From Oscillospiraceae bacterium (lineage in GTDB: Bacteria; Bacillota; Clostridia; Oscillospirales; Ruminococcaceae), in contig JAFZGF010000051.1 in assembly GCA_017555565.1 (NCBI GenBank), forward strand, positions 45,337 to 109,336: a DNA stretch of 64,000 nt, in the 5' to 3' direction. Positions 27,351 to 38,155 of the stretch are shown here, in pieces. Under the pieces are notes generated by a model. It was not told the DNA's origin and did not search any database. It was given only the letters and a program-made list of their open reading frames with translations. Within the stretch, counting starts at the first letter, position 1; the number at the start of each line of letters is the position of its first letter. The translations under genes and the position numbers were made by a program.

Positions 27351-27998
27351 ATGCAAAGAAATTATAAGACCAAATCTGATAAATTCTATTTAAGACTTTT
27401 TGTTGTTTTACTTATATTTACCGCTGTGTTTATATTTATTGATAGCCGAATAAGACCGCAGGTAGTAACTTTGGCAAAATATAAAGTACAGAGTATGGTT
27501 ACTCAGGCTGCAAACCAGGCAATAATAGAGCAAATGGAAATTTCTCCTCTTTCATATGGAGAACTTATATCAGTACAGAGAAATTCTTCAGATGAAATTT
27601 CACTTATAGCCTACAATGCCCTTGAGGTAAACAGGCTTAAATCCCAGATAACATCTACAGTAATCAGTAAAGTACAGATGATGGATAAAGCAGATATTTA
27701 TATTCCAGTAGGGAATATAACCAATATTGATTTTCTAAATAATAAGGGGCCACGGCTTCATTTTGTCATTACCCCTGCGGCATATGTTGAAACCGATATT
27801 GAAAGTGAGTTCGAGACGACTGGTATAAATCAGGTTAATCACAGGATTTTTATAGTTTTGAAAGTATCTGCGACAGCTCTTATACCTAATTACTCTACTG
27901 ATGTCAACTTTAAAACCAGAGTGTGTGTAGCACAGACTGTAATTGTAGGTAAAGTACCTGAAAACATATCTGATAACTTGCATTATTTGAATGATTGA
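27351..27998 (+). CDS. yunB: Sporulation protein YunB
   Basis: A 215-residue protein with one N-terminal transmembrane helix (about 18-38, LFVVLLIFTAVFIFI) and an extracytoplasmic domain. The family segments KYKVQSMVTQAANQAI, PLSYGELISVQRNS and the PVGNITNIDFLNNKGPRL stretch are all present. In B. subtilis yunB is a mother-cell sporulation gene needed for proper spore formation, with unknown biochemical role. ATG at 27351 follows AGGTGAT; the longer open frame upstream runs into the pfkA terminator. The terminator tail contains ATACAA, which resembles a sigma-E -10, but the -35 is poor. Confidence 0.9.
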   Translation: MQRNYKTKSDKFYLRLFVVLLIFTAVFIFIDSRIRPQVVTLAKYKVQSMVTQAANQAIIEQMEISPLSYGELISVQRNSSDEISLIAYNALEVNRLKSQITSTVISKVQMMDKADIYIPVGNITNIDFLNNKGPRLHFVITPAAYVETDIESEFETTGINQVNHRIFIVLKVSATALIPNYSTDVNFKTRVCVAQTVIVGKVPENISDNLHYLND

Positions 27999-28000
27999 TA

Positions 28001-28029
28001 TTGTAAAAATCTTGAATTTTTGTTATAAT
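28001..28029 (+). promoter_or_regulatory. Sigma-A promoter of ligA-gatCAB
   Basis: TTGTAA (28001-28006), 17-base spacer, extended -10 TGTTATAAT ending at 28029. It begins three bases after the yunB stop and 30 bases before ligA. Confidence 0.75.
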
Positions 28030-28055
28030 AAATTGTTGAAATTATTGAGGTGTAA

Positions 28056-30038
<1,983 letters not shown>

Positions 30039-30049
30039 GGGAGAATAAA

Positions 30050-30319
30050 ATGGAAATCGATATTATGCGTCTTGCAAAACTTGCAAAACTTTCCATTCCG
30101 GAAGAAAAAGTTGAAGAATTCCGGAAAAAAATGGAAGACATTATTCAGATGGTTGAAAAACTGCCAGATCTTGATACACAGGGTTCTCTGGTTGACCCAA
30201 CAAATACAATGGAACTGCGTAAAGATGAAGTTCAGCCATCATTCCCAAGAGATGAAATGCTGCAGAATGCACCATATACAGCTGCAGGCTGCATCCTCAT
30301 TCCAAAAGTAGTTGACTAA
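30050..30319 (+). CDS. gatC: Asp/Glu-tRNA amidotransferase subunit C
   Basis: Small (89 aa) subunit that wraps around GatA and stabilises GatCAB, which amidates Glu-tRNA(Gln) and often Asp-tRNA(Asn). Typical features are LAKLAKLSIPEEKVEEFRKK at the N-terminus and the C-terminal LRKDEVQPSFPRDEML. AGGGAG site precedes ATG. It is the first of the contiguous gatC-gatA-gatB set. Confidence 0.96.
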   Translation: MEIDIMRLAKLAKLSIPEEKVEEFRKKMEDIIQMVEKLPDLDTQGSLVDPTNTMELRKDEVQPSFPRDEMLQNAPYTAAGCILIPKVVD

Positions 30320-30337
30320 TCAAGAAGGAGAATAAAA

Positions 30338-31786
30338 ATGGATAAATTATATAGCTTAACAGCTGCCCAGATGAAAGACCTTCTTGACAGAAAAGAAGTT
30401 ACATCTGTGGAAATTACAAAATCTGTAATCGACAGAATTGAAAAAACAGACGGTGAAATCCAGGCATATACATCTTACAACTTTGACCAGGCACTTCAGC
30501 AGGCTGCAGCTGCAGACGAAAAAAGAGCCAAAGGTGAAACAGTTAGCGAACTGGCTGGTATCCCTGTTGCAGTTAAAGACAATATGTGTACTAAAAATCT
30601 GCGTACAACAGCAGGTTCAAAAATGCTGGGCAACTTTGTTCCACCATACAATGCTACAGTAGTTGAAAAACTGATTGCTGATGGTGCTGTTATCATCGGT
30701 AAAACAACAATGGATGAATTCGCAATGGGTTCTTCTGGTGAAAACTCAGCATTCCAGGTTGCAAGAAACCCTTGGGATACAACAAGAGTACCAGGTGGTT
30801 CTTCATCCGGTTCCGCTGCTACAGTTGCTGCAAGCCAGGTTCCACTTGCTCTGGGTTCAGATACAGGTGGTTCTATCCGTCAGCCAGCTTGTCTTACAGG
30901 TATTGTTGGTATGAAACCAACATATGGTGCTGTTTCCCGTTATGGTCTTATTGCTTATGGTTCTTCACTTGACCAGATTGGTCCTATGGCAAGAACTGTT
31001 GATGATGCAGCTATGCTGTTCAAAGCAATCTGCGGCAAAGACAAAATGGACGCTACAAGCAAGGATTACACATACACACCATATGGTGACAGTGTAAAAG
31101 GTATGAAGCTTGGTCTGCCAAAAGAATATTTTGGTGAAGGTATCTCTGCAGAAGTAAAAGAAAGAATTTACCAGGCTGTAGAAGTACTTAAAGCACAGGG
31201 CGCTGAAATTGTTGAAGTATCCCTGCCATCTACAGACTATGCTCTGTCTGCATATTATATCATCGCTTGTGCAGAAGCTTCTTCAAACCTTGGCCGTTAT
31301 GACGGTGTAAAATATGGCTTTACAGGTTCTGACAGAAGCAGCCTTGAAAATCTTTATGTTTCCTCCAGAAGCGAAGGTTTTGGTGAAGAAGTACAGAGAA
31401 GAATTCTTCTTGGCACATATGTACTTTCCAGCGGTTTCTATGATGCTTACTACAAAAAAGCTAAAGTTCTTCAGAAAGTTATCGCAAAAGAATTCGACGA
31501 TGCACTGAAACTCTGTGATGCTATCATCACACCACTTAACCCTACAACTGCTTTCAAAATCGGCGAAAAGAGCAACGACCCTGTTGCAATGTGGGCAGGC
31601 GATATCTGTACAGTTACACTTAACATCGCAGGTCTGCCAGGTATCAATGTACCTTGTGGTTTTGACAGCAACAATATGCCTATTGGTTTCCAGGTTCTCG
31701 GTCGCAAATTCTCTGAATCAACATTATTGACAATCGCAAAATGCTACGAAAATACAGTTGGCGGCTTTGCAGTAAAGGAGTTTTAA
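30338..31786 (+). CDS. gatA: Asp/Glu-tRNA amidotransferase subunit A
   Basis: Amidase subunit that releases ammonia from glutamine for GatB. It has 482 residues. The Ser-cisSer-Lys triad is visible: lysine in GIPVAVKDNMCT near residue 80, serines in VPGGSSSGSAAT and LGSDTGGSIRQPAC. The AAGGAG site precedes ATG. Codon choice is strongly biased to the set used in tsf and tig, suggesting high expression. Confidence 0.98.
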   Translation: MDKLYSLTAAQMKDLLDRKEVTSVEITKSVIDRIEKTDGEIQAYTSYNFDQALQQAAAADEKRAKGETVSELAGIPVAVKDNMCTKNLRTTAGSKMLGNFVPPYNATVVEKLIADGAVIIGKTTMDEFAMGSSGENSAFQVARNPWDTTRVPGGSSSGSAATVAASQVPLALGSDTGGSIRQPACLTGIVGMKPTYGAVSRYGLIAYGSSLDQIGPMARTVDDAAMLFKAICGKDKMDATSKDYTYTPYGDSVKGMKLGLPKEYFGEGISAEVKERIYQAVEVLKAQGAEIVEVSLPSTDYALSAYYIIACAEASSNLGRYDGVKYGFTGSDRSSLENLYVSSRSEGFGEEVQRRILLGTYVLSSGFYDAYYKKAKVLQKVIAKEFDDALKLCDAIITPLNPTTAFKIGEKSNDPVAMWAGDICTVTLNIAGLPGINVPCGFDSNNMPIGFQVLGRKFSESTLLTIAKCYENTVGGFAVKEF

Positions 31787-31789
31787 GTT

Positions 31790-33232
31790 ATGAATAGCAA
31801 TTATGAAATTGTTGTGGGTCTTGAAGTTCACGCTGAGCTTTCCACTGAAACAAAAATCTTCTGTGGCTGTAAAAATGAATTCGGTGCAGAAGTAAATACA
31901 AATGTTTGCCCTGTATGTATGGGTCTGCCAGGTACTCTGCCAGTTCTCAATGAACAGGTTGTAGAATACGCAATCAAAATGGGCCACGCAATGAACTGTA
32001 CAATCAATGGTACAACAAAACAGGACAGAAAAAACTATTTCTATCCAGACCTTCCAAAATCTTATCAGATTTCCCAGTTTGACATTCCACTGTGTGAAAA
32101 TGGCTACCTGGATGTTCTGGTAGGTGATGAAGTAAAAAGAATTGGCGTTACAAGAATTCATATTGAAGAAGATGCTGGTAAACTTATTCACGATGATTCA
32201 CTGGGCGGCTCACTTGCTGACTACAACCGCTGCGGTGTTCCACTTATTGAAATCGTTTCTGAACCAGATATCCGCTCTGCAGATGAAGCCAAAGCATATC
32301 TTGATACAATTCACACAACACTGCTGTATCTTGGTATTTCTGATGCTAAAATGCAGGAAGGTTCTGTTCGCTGTGACGTAAACGTTTCTGTAAGACCAGT
32401 AGGTTCTACAGAATTCGGTACACGTGTAGAGATGAAAAACGTTAACAGCTTCTCTGCTGCACACCGTGCAATTAACTATGAAGCTGCAAGACAGATAAAA
32501 GTTCTTGAAAACGGCGGCGAAATTGTTCAGGAAACAAGAAGATGGGATGATGTAAAAGGCGTTAACGTTCTTCTTCGTTCTAAAGAAGATGCACAGGATT
32601 ACCGTTACTTCCCAGACCCAGACTTGCTGACATTTGTTGTGTCTGATGAAAAAATAGCAGAAATCAAAGCTTCTATCCCAGAACTGCCGGTTGCAAAGAC
32701 AATGAGATATATGTCTGAATACAAACTGTCCAGAGCTGATAGCGAACTGCTGGCTCTGAACAAAAATACAGCTGCATTCTTTGAAGCAGTTATTGCAACA
32801 GGTAAATGTGAACCAAAATCTGTTTCAAACTGGATTCTTGGTGATATTTATAAAGTTCTTAATGAAAGAAAATGTGAAATTACTGATCTTGCTCTCACAC
32901 CTGTAAACCTTGCAGAAATGATCAGCCTTATAGAAAAGAAAACTATTTCCAATGCTGCAGGTAAAACAGTACTGGAAGTTATTCTTGACGCAGACAAAGA
33001 CCCTAACGAAATAGTTAAAGAAAAAGGTCTTGCACAGGTTTCTGACACAAGTGCGCTTAATGCTATCGTAGAAAAAGTTCTGGCAAACAACGAAAAAGCT
33101 GTTACAGACTTTAAAAATGGTAAAACTAATGTTGTTGGCTTCCTTGTAGGTCAGTGTATGAAAGAAAGTAAAGGCAAAGGCAACCCAGCTATGCTGAAAG
33201 ATATGGTTGTTGCTGCAATCGAAAAAATGTAA
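31790..33232 (+). CDS. gatB: Asp/Glu-tRNA amidotransferase subunit B
   Basis: Kinase/transamidase subunit that activates the misacylated tRNA and binds it through its C-terminal helical and YqeY tail. It has 480 residues, full length. Landmarks are VGLEVHAELSTETKIFCGC, CPVCMGLPGTLPVLNE, the PDLPKSYQISQ segment and RCDVNVSVRP. GatA ends three bases before it. Presence of GatCAB implies that glutaminyl-tRNA is made indirectly in this organism. Confidence 0.98.
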   Translation: MNSNYEIVVGLEVHAELSTETKIFCGCKNEFGAEVNTNVCPVCMGLPGTLPVLNEQVVEYAIKMGHAMNCTINGTTKQDRKNYFYPDLPKSYQISQFDIPLCENGYLDVLVGDEVKRIGVTRIHIEEDAGKLIHDDSLGGSLADYNRCGVPLIEIVSEPDIRSADEAKAYLDTIHTTLLYLGISDAKMQEGSVRCDVNVSVRPVGSTEFGTRVEMKNVNSFSAAHRAINYEAARQIKVLENGGEIVQETRRWDDVKGVNVLLRSKEDAQDYRYFPDPDLLTFVVSDEKIAEIKASIPELPVAKTMRYMSEYKLSRADSELLALNKNTAAFFEAVIATGKCEPKSVSNWILGDIYKVLNERKCEITDLALTPVNLAEMISLIEKKTISNAAGKTVLEVILDADKDPNEIVKEKGLAQVSDTSALNAIVEKVLANNEKAVTDFKNGKTNVVGFLVGQCMKESKGKGNPAMLKDMVVAAIEKM

Positions 33233-33240
33233 TTTATATT

Positions 33241-33280
33241 CTTAAAATCATAGGGATTCTTTCTCTATGATTTTAAGTTT
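33241..33280 (+). terminator. Hairpin after gatB
   Basis: A perfect 13-bp AT-rich stem (33241-33253 with 33265-33277) with an 11-base loop, followed by only a short TTT. It is a probable terminator of moderate strength between gatB and adenine deaminase. Confidence 0.6.
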
Positions 33281-33310
33281 ACCTGTAACAATTTTATAGG
33301 AGAATTGTAT

Positions 33311-35077
33311 ATGAAATACTTCCCAAAAGATAAAAAAGGTCTTATGATGGTTGCTATGGGCAGACAGCCTGCTGATCTTGCCATTGTAAATGCAAATCTT
33401 GTAAACACTTTCACAGGTGAAATTTATAAAGCCAATGTATTTGTATACGATGGCTTTGTTGCACACGTTGAAACAGAGGATTTCGAAACAGTAAACGCCA
33501 GAGAAGTGCTTGATGCACGGGGTAAATTTCTTACTCCTGGCCTTATAGATGCACACGTACATATTGAAAGTTCTATGATGATTCCGCGCAATTTTGCCAA
33601 AGCTGTAATTCCACACGGTACTACAATGGTTATTACAGACCCACACGAAATTGCAAACGTATATGGAATTGAAGCAGTAGAATATATGAATGCACAGACT
33701 GAAGGTCTGCCAATGAAAATGTATATTGATATTCCTTCCTGCGTTCCTGCTGTTCCTGGCCTTGAAAATGCGGGTGCCACATTTATGGCTGACGAAATCA
33801 GAAAAATGCTGAATCTGTCAAATGTAATTGGTCTGGCTGAAGTAATGGATTTTATCGGTGTTTACAATGCTGATGACAGAATGATGGATATTCTTAAAGT
33901 ATTTGAAGAAGACGGTAGATATATCCAGGGACACGCACCAGGGCTTAAAGGCAGACAGCTGTCTTCTTACAGAATTGGTGGTCCTACAACCTGCCACGAA
34001 ACAAGAAATGATTGGGAAGTAAAACCAAAGATGAGAAGTGGTATGTATGTAGATGCTCGTTCATCATCTATTGCCAAAAATGTTTCTGAAATTGTTAAAG
34101 GTATGGAAGGTATCAAGTTCTATGACAGACTTACATTCTGTACAGATGACAGGGAAGTAGATGAAATAATTGCACACGGACACATGAACGATGTTCTTCG
34201 TGATGCGCTTAAATGTGGTTTTGACGCAGTAACTGCAATCAAGTCCTGTACACTCAATGCAGCACAGGCTGTTCATCTTGAAAACTATGGTGCAATTGCT
34301 CCAGGCTATGTAGCTGATATGCTGCTTATGGATTCACTTGATGAACTCAAACCTAGTCATGTTTTCACAGACGGCACACTTGTTGCAAAAGATGGTGTTC
34401 TTTTGGCTGATATTCCTGATATCAGATTTGAACTTGAAGAAAAAAACAGTGTAAATGCACCTGACTTTACAGTTGAAGATTTTAAGCTAAAATATGAAAA
34501 AGCTGATAAAGTTAAAGTAAATATGATGGAATACATTGATTTCAATGGCTCTACATCAGTTTGCACAAAGATTGAACTCCCGGTTGTAGATGGTGTAGTT
34601 GACATTTCTGGTGATGACAGTCTGCATTATGCTATTATCATAAACAGATACGGCAAAGGTACATTTACAAAAGGTGTAGTTAAAAATTTCGGAAAAATCG
34701 ATGCAGCTTGGGGTACAACAGTTTCCCATGACAGCCACAATATATCAATCGTATATAAAAATCCAGAAGATGCATTTGCGGTTTACGAATGTCTGAAAAA
34801 AACAGGTGGTGGTCAGGCCTTGGCTGAAAACGGCCAGGTTGTTGCAAATGTTGTTCTTAATGTTGGTGGTCTTATGAGTAACAAACCAAATGAAGAACTG
34901 TCCGGCGAAGTGCAGAATATGAAATCAGCACTGAAAAAAGCTGGTCTTGATTTACCAAACCCTATGCTCAGAATTGTTACATTGGCACTGCCTGTTATTC
35001 CAAATGTTAAATTCTCAGATATCGGTCTTGTAGATGTAAATAAACAGGAATTAATACCTATTTTTGTAGAAGATTAA
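33311..35077 (+). CDS. ade: Adenine deaminase
   Basis: Amidohydrolase-superfamily enzyme converting adenine to hypoxanthine for purine salvage. It has 588 residues, normal size. The metal motif HVHIESSM, the following PHGTTMVITDPHEIANVYG, the substrate region GHAPGLKG and TFCTDDREVDEIIAHGHMN, and the C-terminal subdomain with SHDSHNISIVYKN are all present. ATG at 33311 is chosen because AGGAG lies eight bases upstream. The next gene begins three bases after the stop. No purine riboswitch is visible in the 78-base gap upstream. Confidence 0.95.
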   Translation: MKYFPKDKKGLMMVAMGRQPADLAIVNANLVNTFTGEIYKANVFVYDGFVAHVETEDFETVNAREVLDARGKFLTPGLIDAHVHIESSMMIPRNFAKAVIPHGTTMVITDPHEIANVYGIEAVEYMNAQTEGLPMKMYIDIPSCVPAVPGLENAGATFMADEIRKMLNLSNVIGLAEVMDFIGVYNADDRMMDILKVFEEDGRYIQGHAPGLKGRQLSSYRIGGPTTCHETRNDWEVKPKMRSGMYVDARSSSIAKNVSEIVKGMEGIKFYDRLTFCTDDREVDEIIAHGHMNDVLRDALKCGFDAVTAIKSCTLNAAQAVHLENYGAIAPGYVADMLLMDSLDELKPSHVFTDGTLVAKDGVLLADIPDIRFELEEKNSVNAPDFTVEDFKLKYEKADKVKVNMMEYIDFNGSTSVCTKIELPVVDGVVDISGDDSLHYAIIINRYGKGTFTKGVVKNFGKIDAAWGTTVSHDSHNISIVYKNPEDAFAVYECLKKTGGGQALAENGQVVANVVLNVGGLMSNKPNEELSGEVQNMKSALKKAGLDLPNPMLRIVTLALPVIPNVKFSDIGLVDVNKQELIPIFVED

Positions 35078-35080
35078 ATT

Positions 35081-36229
35081 ATGAAAGAAAAAATAATTAA
35101 ATATTTCCAGCAGGATATAGCGCTTGCTGTAATCAGTGGTCTGAAAAAAGGTGTGGACTGTGAATTTTCAAAAGTTACAGTCAGACCTTTTACATCAGGC
35201 GACACAGTTAAATATCAGTTTGAATACACTGTAAAAGCACAGGTTAAACATAAAAATGTTTCTTCAGATGACCTTGTAGATGAAATCACTCTTCTTATGG
35301 AAAACTATTTCACACAGTGTATGGTTTATGGTAAAGAAAACGATTTCCATATCAACTGCTTTAATGGCAAGGTAAAGGCTAAAACAATGCCACCAAGTAA
35401 AAAAGTTTCTATAAAAGCACATAATAAAAAGAAAGAATATATTCTTAATGAAGGTGAAGATATAGACTTCCTTATCTATCTTGGTGTTATGACAAAGGAA
35501 GGAAAGGTTGTAAAAGCAAAATACAACAAGTTCCGTCAGATTAACAAATATCTTGAACTTTTAAAAACATCTCTTGATATTCTGCCGAAAGATAAACCGT
35601 TGAAAATCGTTGATTTTGGTTGTGGAAAAGCCTATCTCACATTTGCGCTGTATTATTATGTTGTAAAAATTCTTGGCAGACAGGCAGACATTACAGGTCT
35701 TGACCTTAAAGAAGATGTAATTGATTATTGCAATAAAGTGGCAAAAGATCTTAATTACACCTCCCTTGAGTTCCAGAAAGGCGATATCAAGGATTATGAC
35801 AGAACTCAGGATGTAGATATGGTAATTATGCTGCATGCCTGCGACAATGCAACTGACGAAGGCATAGTACAGTCACTGCGATTCAATGCAAAAATTATTA
35901 TAGCAGTACCTTGCTGTCAGCATGAATTCTTTAAACAGATAGGTAATGAAAATCTCCAGCCAATGCTTCAGTTTGGTATTTTGAAAGAGAGATTTTCTGC
36001 TCTTGCAACAGACAGCTTACGTGCACAGATACTTAAGGCTCTCGGATTTGATGTATCTGTTATGGAGTTTATCGACACTGAACATACTCCAAAGAATATA
36101 GCGATCCGTGCAATCAGAAACGGCGGTTTCAACAGCAAAGAATATGCCAGTTATGCTGCATTCCGTGATTATCTTAATCTGACCCCATATATTGAAAGAA
36201 GATTAAGAGAAGAAAATATCCTTAAATAA
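35081..36229 (+). CDS. SAM-dependent methyltransferase (Methyltransf_32-like)
   Basis: A 382-residue protein. The C-terminal two thirds is a Rossmann methyltransferase: motif I KIVDFGCGKAYLTFALY, acidic strand end TGLDLKEDVIDYC, HACDNATDEGI and the AVPCCQHEFFKQ segment that is typical of the Methyltransf_32/GSTCD-like group. The N-terminal 130 residues are a less conserved lobe that may bind the substrate. The target is unknown; relatives are suspected RNA or protein methyltransferases. It is three bases from ade and followed by a terminator, so the two form an operon. Confidence 0.85.
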   Translation: MKEKIIKYFQQDIALAVISGLKKGVDCEFSKVTVRPFTSGDTVKYQFEYTVKAQVKHKNVSSDDLVDEITLLMENYFTQCMVYGKENDFHINCFNGKVKAKTMPPSKKVSIKAHNKKKEYILNEGEDIDFLIYLGVMTKEGKVVKAKYNKFRQINKYLELLKTSLDILPKDKPLKIVDFGCGKAYLTFALYYYVVKILGRQADITGLDLKEDVIDYCNKVAKDLNYTSLEFQKGDIKDYDRTQDVDMVIMLHACDNATDEGIVQSLRFNAKIIIAVPCCQHEFFKQIGNENLQPMLQFGILKERFSALATDSLRAQILKALGFDVSVMEFIDTEHTPKNIAIRAIRNGGFNSKEYASYAAFRDYLNLTPYIERRLREENILK

Positions 36230-36233
36230 TTAA

Positions 36234-36265
36234 AATCCCCTGCATCAGCAGGGGATTTATTTTTT
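36234..36265 (+). terminator. Terminator after the methyltransferase
   Basis: AATCCCCTGC and GCAGGGGATT pair perfectly around an ATCA loop and are followed by a T-rich tail. Confidence 0.93.
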
Positions 36266-36313
36266 ATGTTCTTAAATCCAGGACAAGTACATATTAATTA
36301 TCAAGGTGATTAA

Positions 36314-37141
36314 ATGGACAAGGATATGGAATTATTATTATCAAAACTTCCGATAAAAGTAAAAGATTTTTTTGAAAATAGTGACATCGCTAAAATTACA
36401 GAAATCAGAGTAAGGCTTAATTCAAATATAATGATTTCATTTTCAGGGATGTATAAAGAAATTTCAGATACATATATCAGCAGGGAAAAGCTGGATAATA
36501 TTTTTATGAATATATGTGAAAAGTCATTGTCCGCATATGAAGAACAGATAAGTAATGGATTTATAACACTTTCCGGCGGGCACAGAGTAGGTATAGCCGG
36601 CAAATTTGTAAAATTAAACAGCGGAAAATATTTCATATCTGAAATAACATCTCTAAATATACGTATATCTCACTTTCCCAAAATACAGTTCTCTGAAAAT
36701 ATATTGGATTTTAAAAAGGGGTTGTTGATAATTGGCAAACCTCATAGCGGTAAAACTACTTTCATCCGTTCCATATGTAATAGCTTTGAAAATATAAATT
36801 ACACAGTTTGCGATGAAAGAAATGAAATTTTTCACCCGTGTTTGAAGGGGGATTTTATAATAAATTTACCTAAAGCAGATGCAGTTATAAGGGCTGTCAG
36901 AGTATTGAATCCGGAAATAATTATCTGTGATGAAATAGGAAACCGTGAAGAAACCGACAGTTTGCTTGCTGTGATGCACAGCGGGGTAAAATTTATATGT
37001 TCAGTTCATGCTGAATCTTTAGATGAGTTATATATGAAGAAAAATATATTGCCGCTTATCGAAAATAGTGTGTTTGATAAGTTCATATTGCTTGAAAATA
37101 ATCAAGACAATTATTATATCAAGGAAATTTTAAATGTATAA
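36314..37141 (+). CDS. spoIIIAA: Stage III sporulation protein AA (ATPase)
   Basis: Cytosolic ATPase of the mother-cell complex that, with forespore SpoIIQ, maintains forespore gene expression. It is related to type II/IV secretion ATPases. It has 275 residues. Walker A is IGKPHSGKTTF near residue 140, Walker B-like EIIICDEIGNREE near 197, and GVKFICSVHAESLDE follows. AAGGTGATT precedes ATG. First of eight contiguous spoIIIA genes in the standard order. The operon is sigma-E controlled in other spore formers, but I could not pick a convincing sigma-E site in the 50 bases upstream. Confidence 0.97.
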   Translation: MDKDMELLLSKLPIKVKDFFENSDIAKITEIRVRLNSNIMISFSGMYKEISDTYISREKLDNIFMNICEKSLSAYEEQISNGFITLSGGHRVGIAGKFVKLNSGKYFISEITSLNIRISHFPKIQFSENILDFKKGLLIIGKPHSGKTTFIRSICNSFENINYTVCDERNEIFHPCLKGDFIINLPKADAVIRAVRVLNPEIIICDEIGNREETDSLLAVMHSGVKFICSVHAESLDELYMKKNILPLIENSVFDKFILLENNQDNYYIKEILNV

Positions 37142-37568
37142 AATTGTAGGATGTTTGTTTCTTATTTTTGCAATTACTTTATTCTTTTACAGGAGATGTA
37201 TCAAATTTTATTGTACTTCCAGATATGTGGGATATATTTTGAAACTTCTGGATGATATGAAAATTGCCTGTATGTACGGCAAAACCTATAAACCGGTTTT
37301 TGAAAGTTTTGAGCGCCAAGTGGAAAACGATGTGTTTTTTAAAATCTGTTTTGCGTTCTGTTCAGAAAAACTTAAATATGAAACAGATAGTATTCTTATA
37401 AATTCAGGTAAAAGAATCAAAGAAGATGAAGAAATATATCTTGAATACAACAAAAAAATTCTAAAAGATAAATATACAGAATATATGACCAAATTTAAAG
37501 AAAACAATAAGATAAGTTTACTTATGGGTTTCTATGTAGCTGTAGTAATAATACTGCTTATTGTTTAG
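37134..37568 (+). CDS. spoIIIAB: Stage III sporulation protein AB
   Basis: A 144-residue membrane protein with hydrophobic segments at both ends (VGCLFLIFAITLFFY and LLMGFYVAVVIILLIV) and a helical charged middle; resembles T2SS GspF-type platform proteins in a reduced form. It overlaps spoIIIAA by eight bases. Family landmarks are weak apart from topology and position. Confidence 0.92.
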   Translation: MYKIVGCLFLIFAITLFFYRRCIKFYCTSRYVGYILKLLDDMKIACMYGKTYKPVFESFERQVENDVFFKICFAFCSEKLKYETDSILINSGKRIKEDEEIYLEYNKKILKDKYTEYMTKFKENNKISLLMGFYVAVVIILLIV

Positions 37569-37578
37569 GAGTAAAAAA

Positions 37579-37773
37579 ATGGATGTGGATTTAATATTTA
37601 AAATAGCAGCAATAGGGATAATTGTATCGGTTTTAAATCAGGTACTTGTAAGGTCAGGCAGGGAAGACCAGGCCATGCTTACAACATTAACTGGTCTTAT
37701 AGTGGTTATGACAATGGTTATAACACGGATAAAAGAACTGTTTGTTACTATAAAATATCTTTTCGAGTTATAA
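37579..37773 (+). CDS. spoIIIAC: Stage III sporulation protein AC
   Basis: A 64-residue protein with two transmembrane helices and the characteristic loop VLVRSGREDQAML. I start it at 37579 because TAGGAGT precedes that ATG; the TTG at 37561 would include the ribosome-binding site. The result matches the usual family length. Confidence 0.95.
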   Translation: MDVDLIFKIAAIGIIVSVLNQVLVRSGREDQAMLTTLTGLIVVMTMVITRIKELFVTIKYLFEL

Positions 37774-37774
37774 A

Positions 37775-38155
37775 ATGGATTTCATTAAATTAGCATTATT
37801 GATTTTATTTACAATATTTATTGTCAGCAGTTTACCACTATATGATAAATCGCTGACTATTCTTATTACTTTATGCGCATCTACAGTTGTACTGATAAAT
37901 ATAATCAACTATGTAACGCCAATAATAAGCCAGATAAAATCTGTTTTTTTTGATAGTTACTTTGAAGATATTTCAATAGTTTTTAAAGCTATGGGCATAA
38001 GTTTGCTAACTGGTTTTGTGAATGACATAGCAACAGACAGTGGAAATAAAGCATTGGCAAACCAGATAGTATTTGCGGGGAAAATAGCAATTGTTGCTCT
38101 GGCATTGCCTATTTTTATACAGGTTATGGAATTAATAAAACAGATGATAAAATGA
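37775..38155 (+). CDS. spoIIIAD: Stage III sporulation protein AD
   Basis: A 126-residue membrane protein with about four helices. The segment GFVNDIATDSGNKALANQI is typical of the family. It begins two bases after spoIIIAC and shares a four-base overlap with spoIIIAE, so it is translationally coupled. Confidence 0.95.
   Translation: MDFIKLALLILFTIFIVSSLPLYDKSLTILITLCASTVVLINIINYVTPIISQIKSVFFDSYFEDISIVFKAMGISLLTGFVNDIATDSGNKALANQIVFAGKIAIVALALPIFIQVMELIKQMIK

Noticed and set aside
33281-33310. Purine riboswitch ahead of adenine deaminase
   Set aside because: The gap is only 78 bases and holds one simple hairpin; there is no three-way junction or conserved purine-aptamer loop sequence.
36266-36313. 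Sigma-E promoter upstream of spoIIIAA
   Set aside because: Expected from other spore formers, but the best candidate around the ACATATTAAT stretch matches the -10 at only about five of eight positions and has no acceptable -35.
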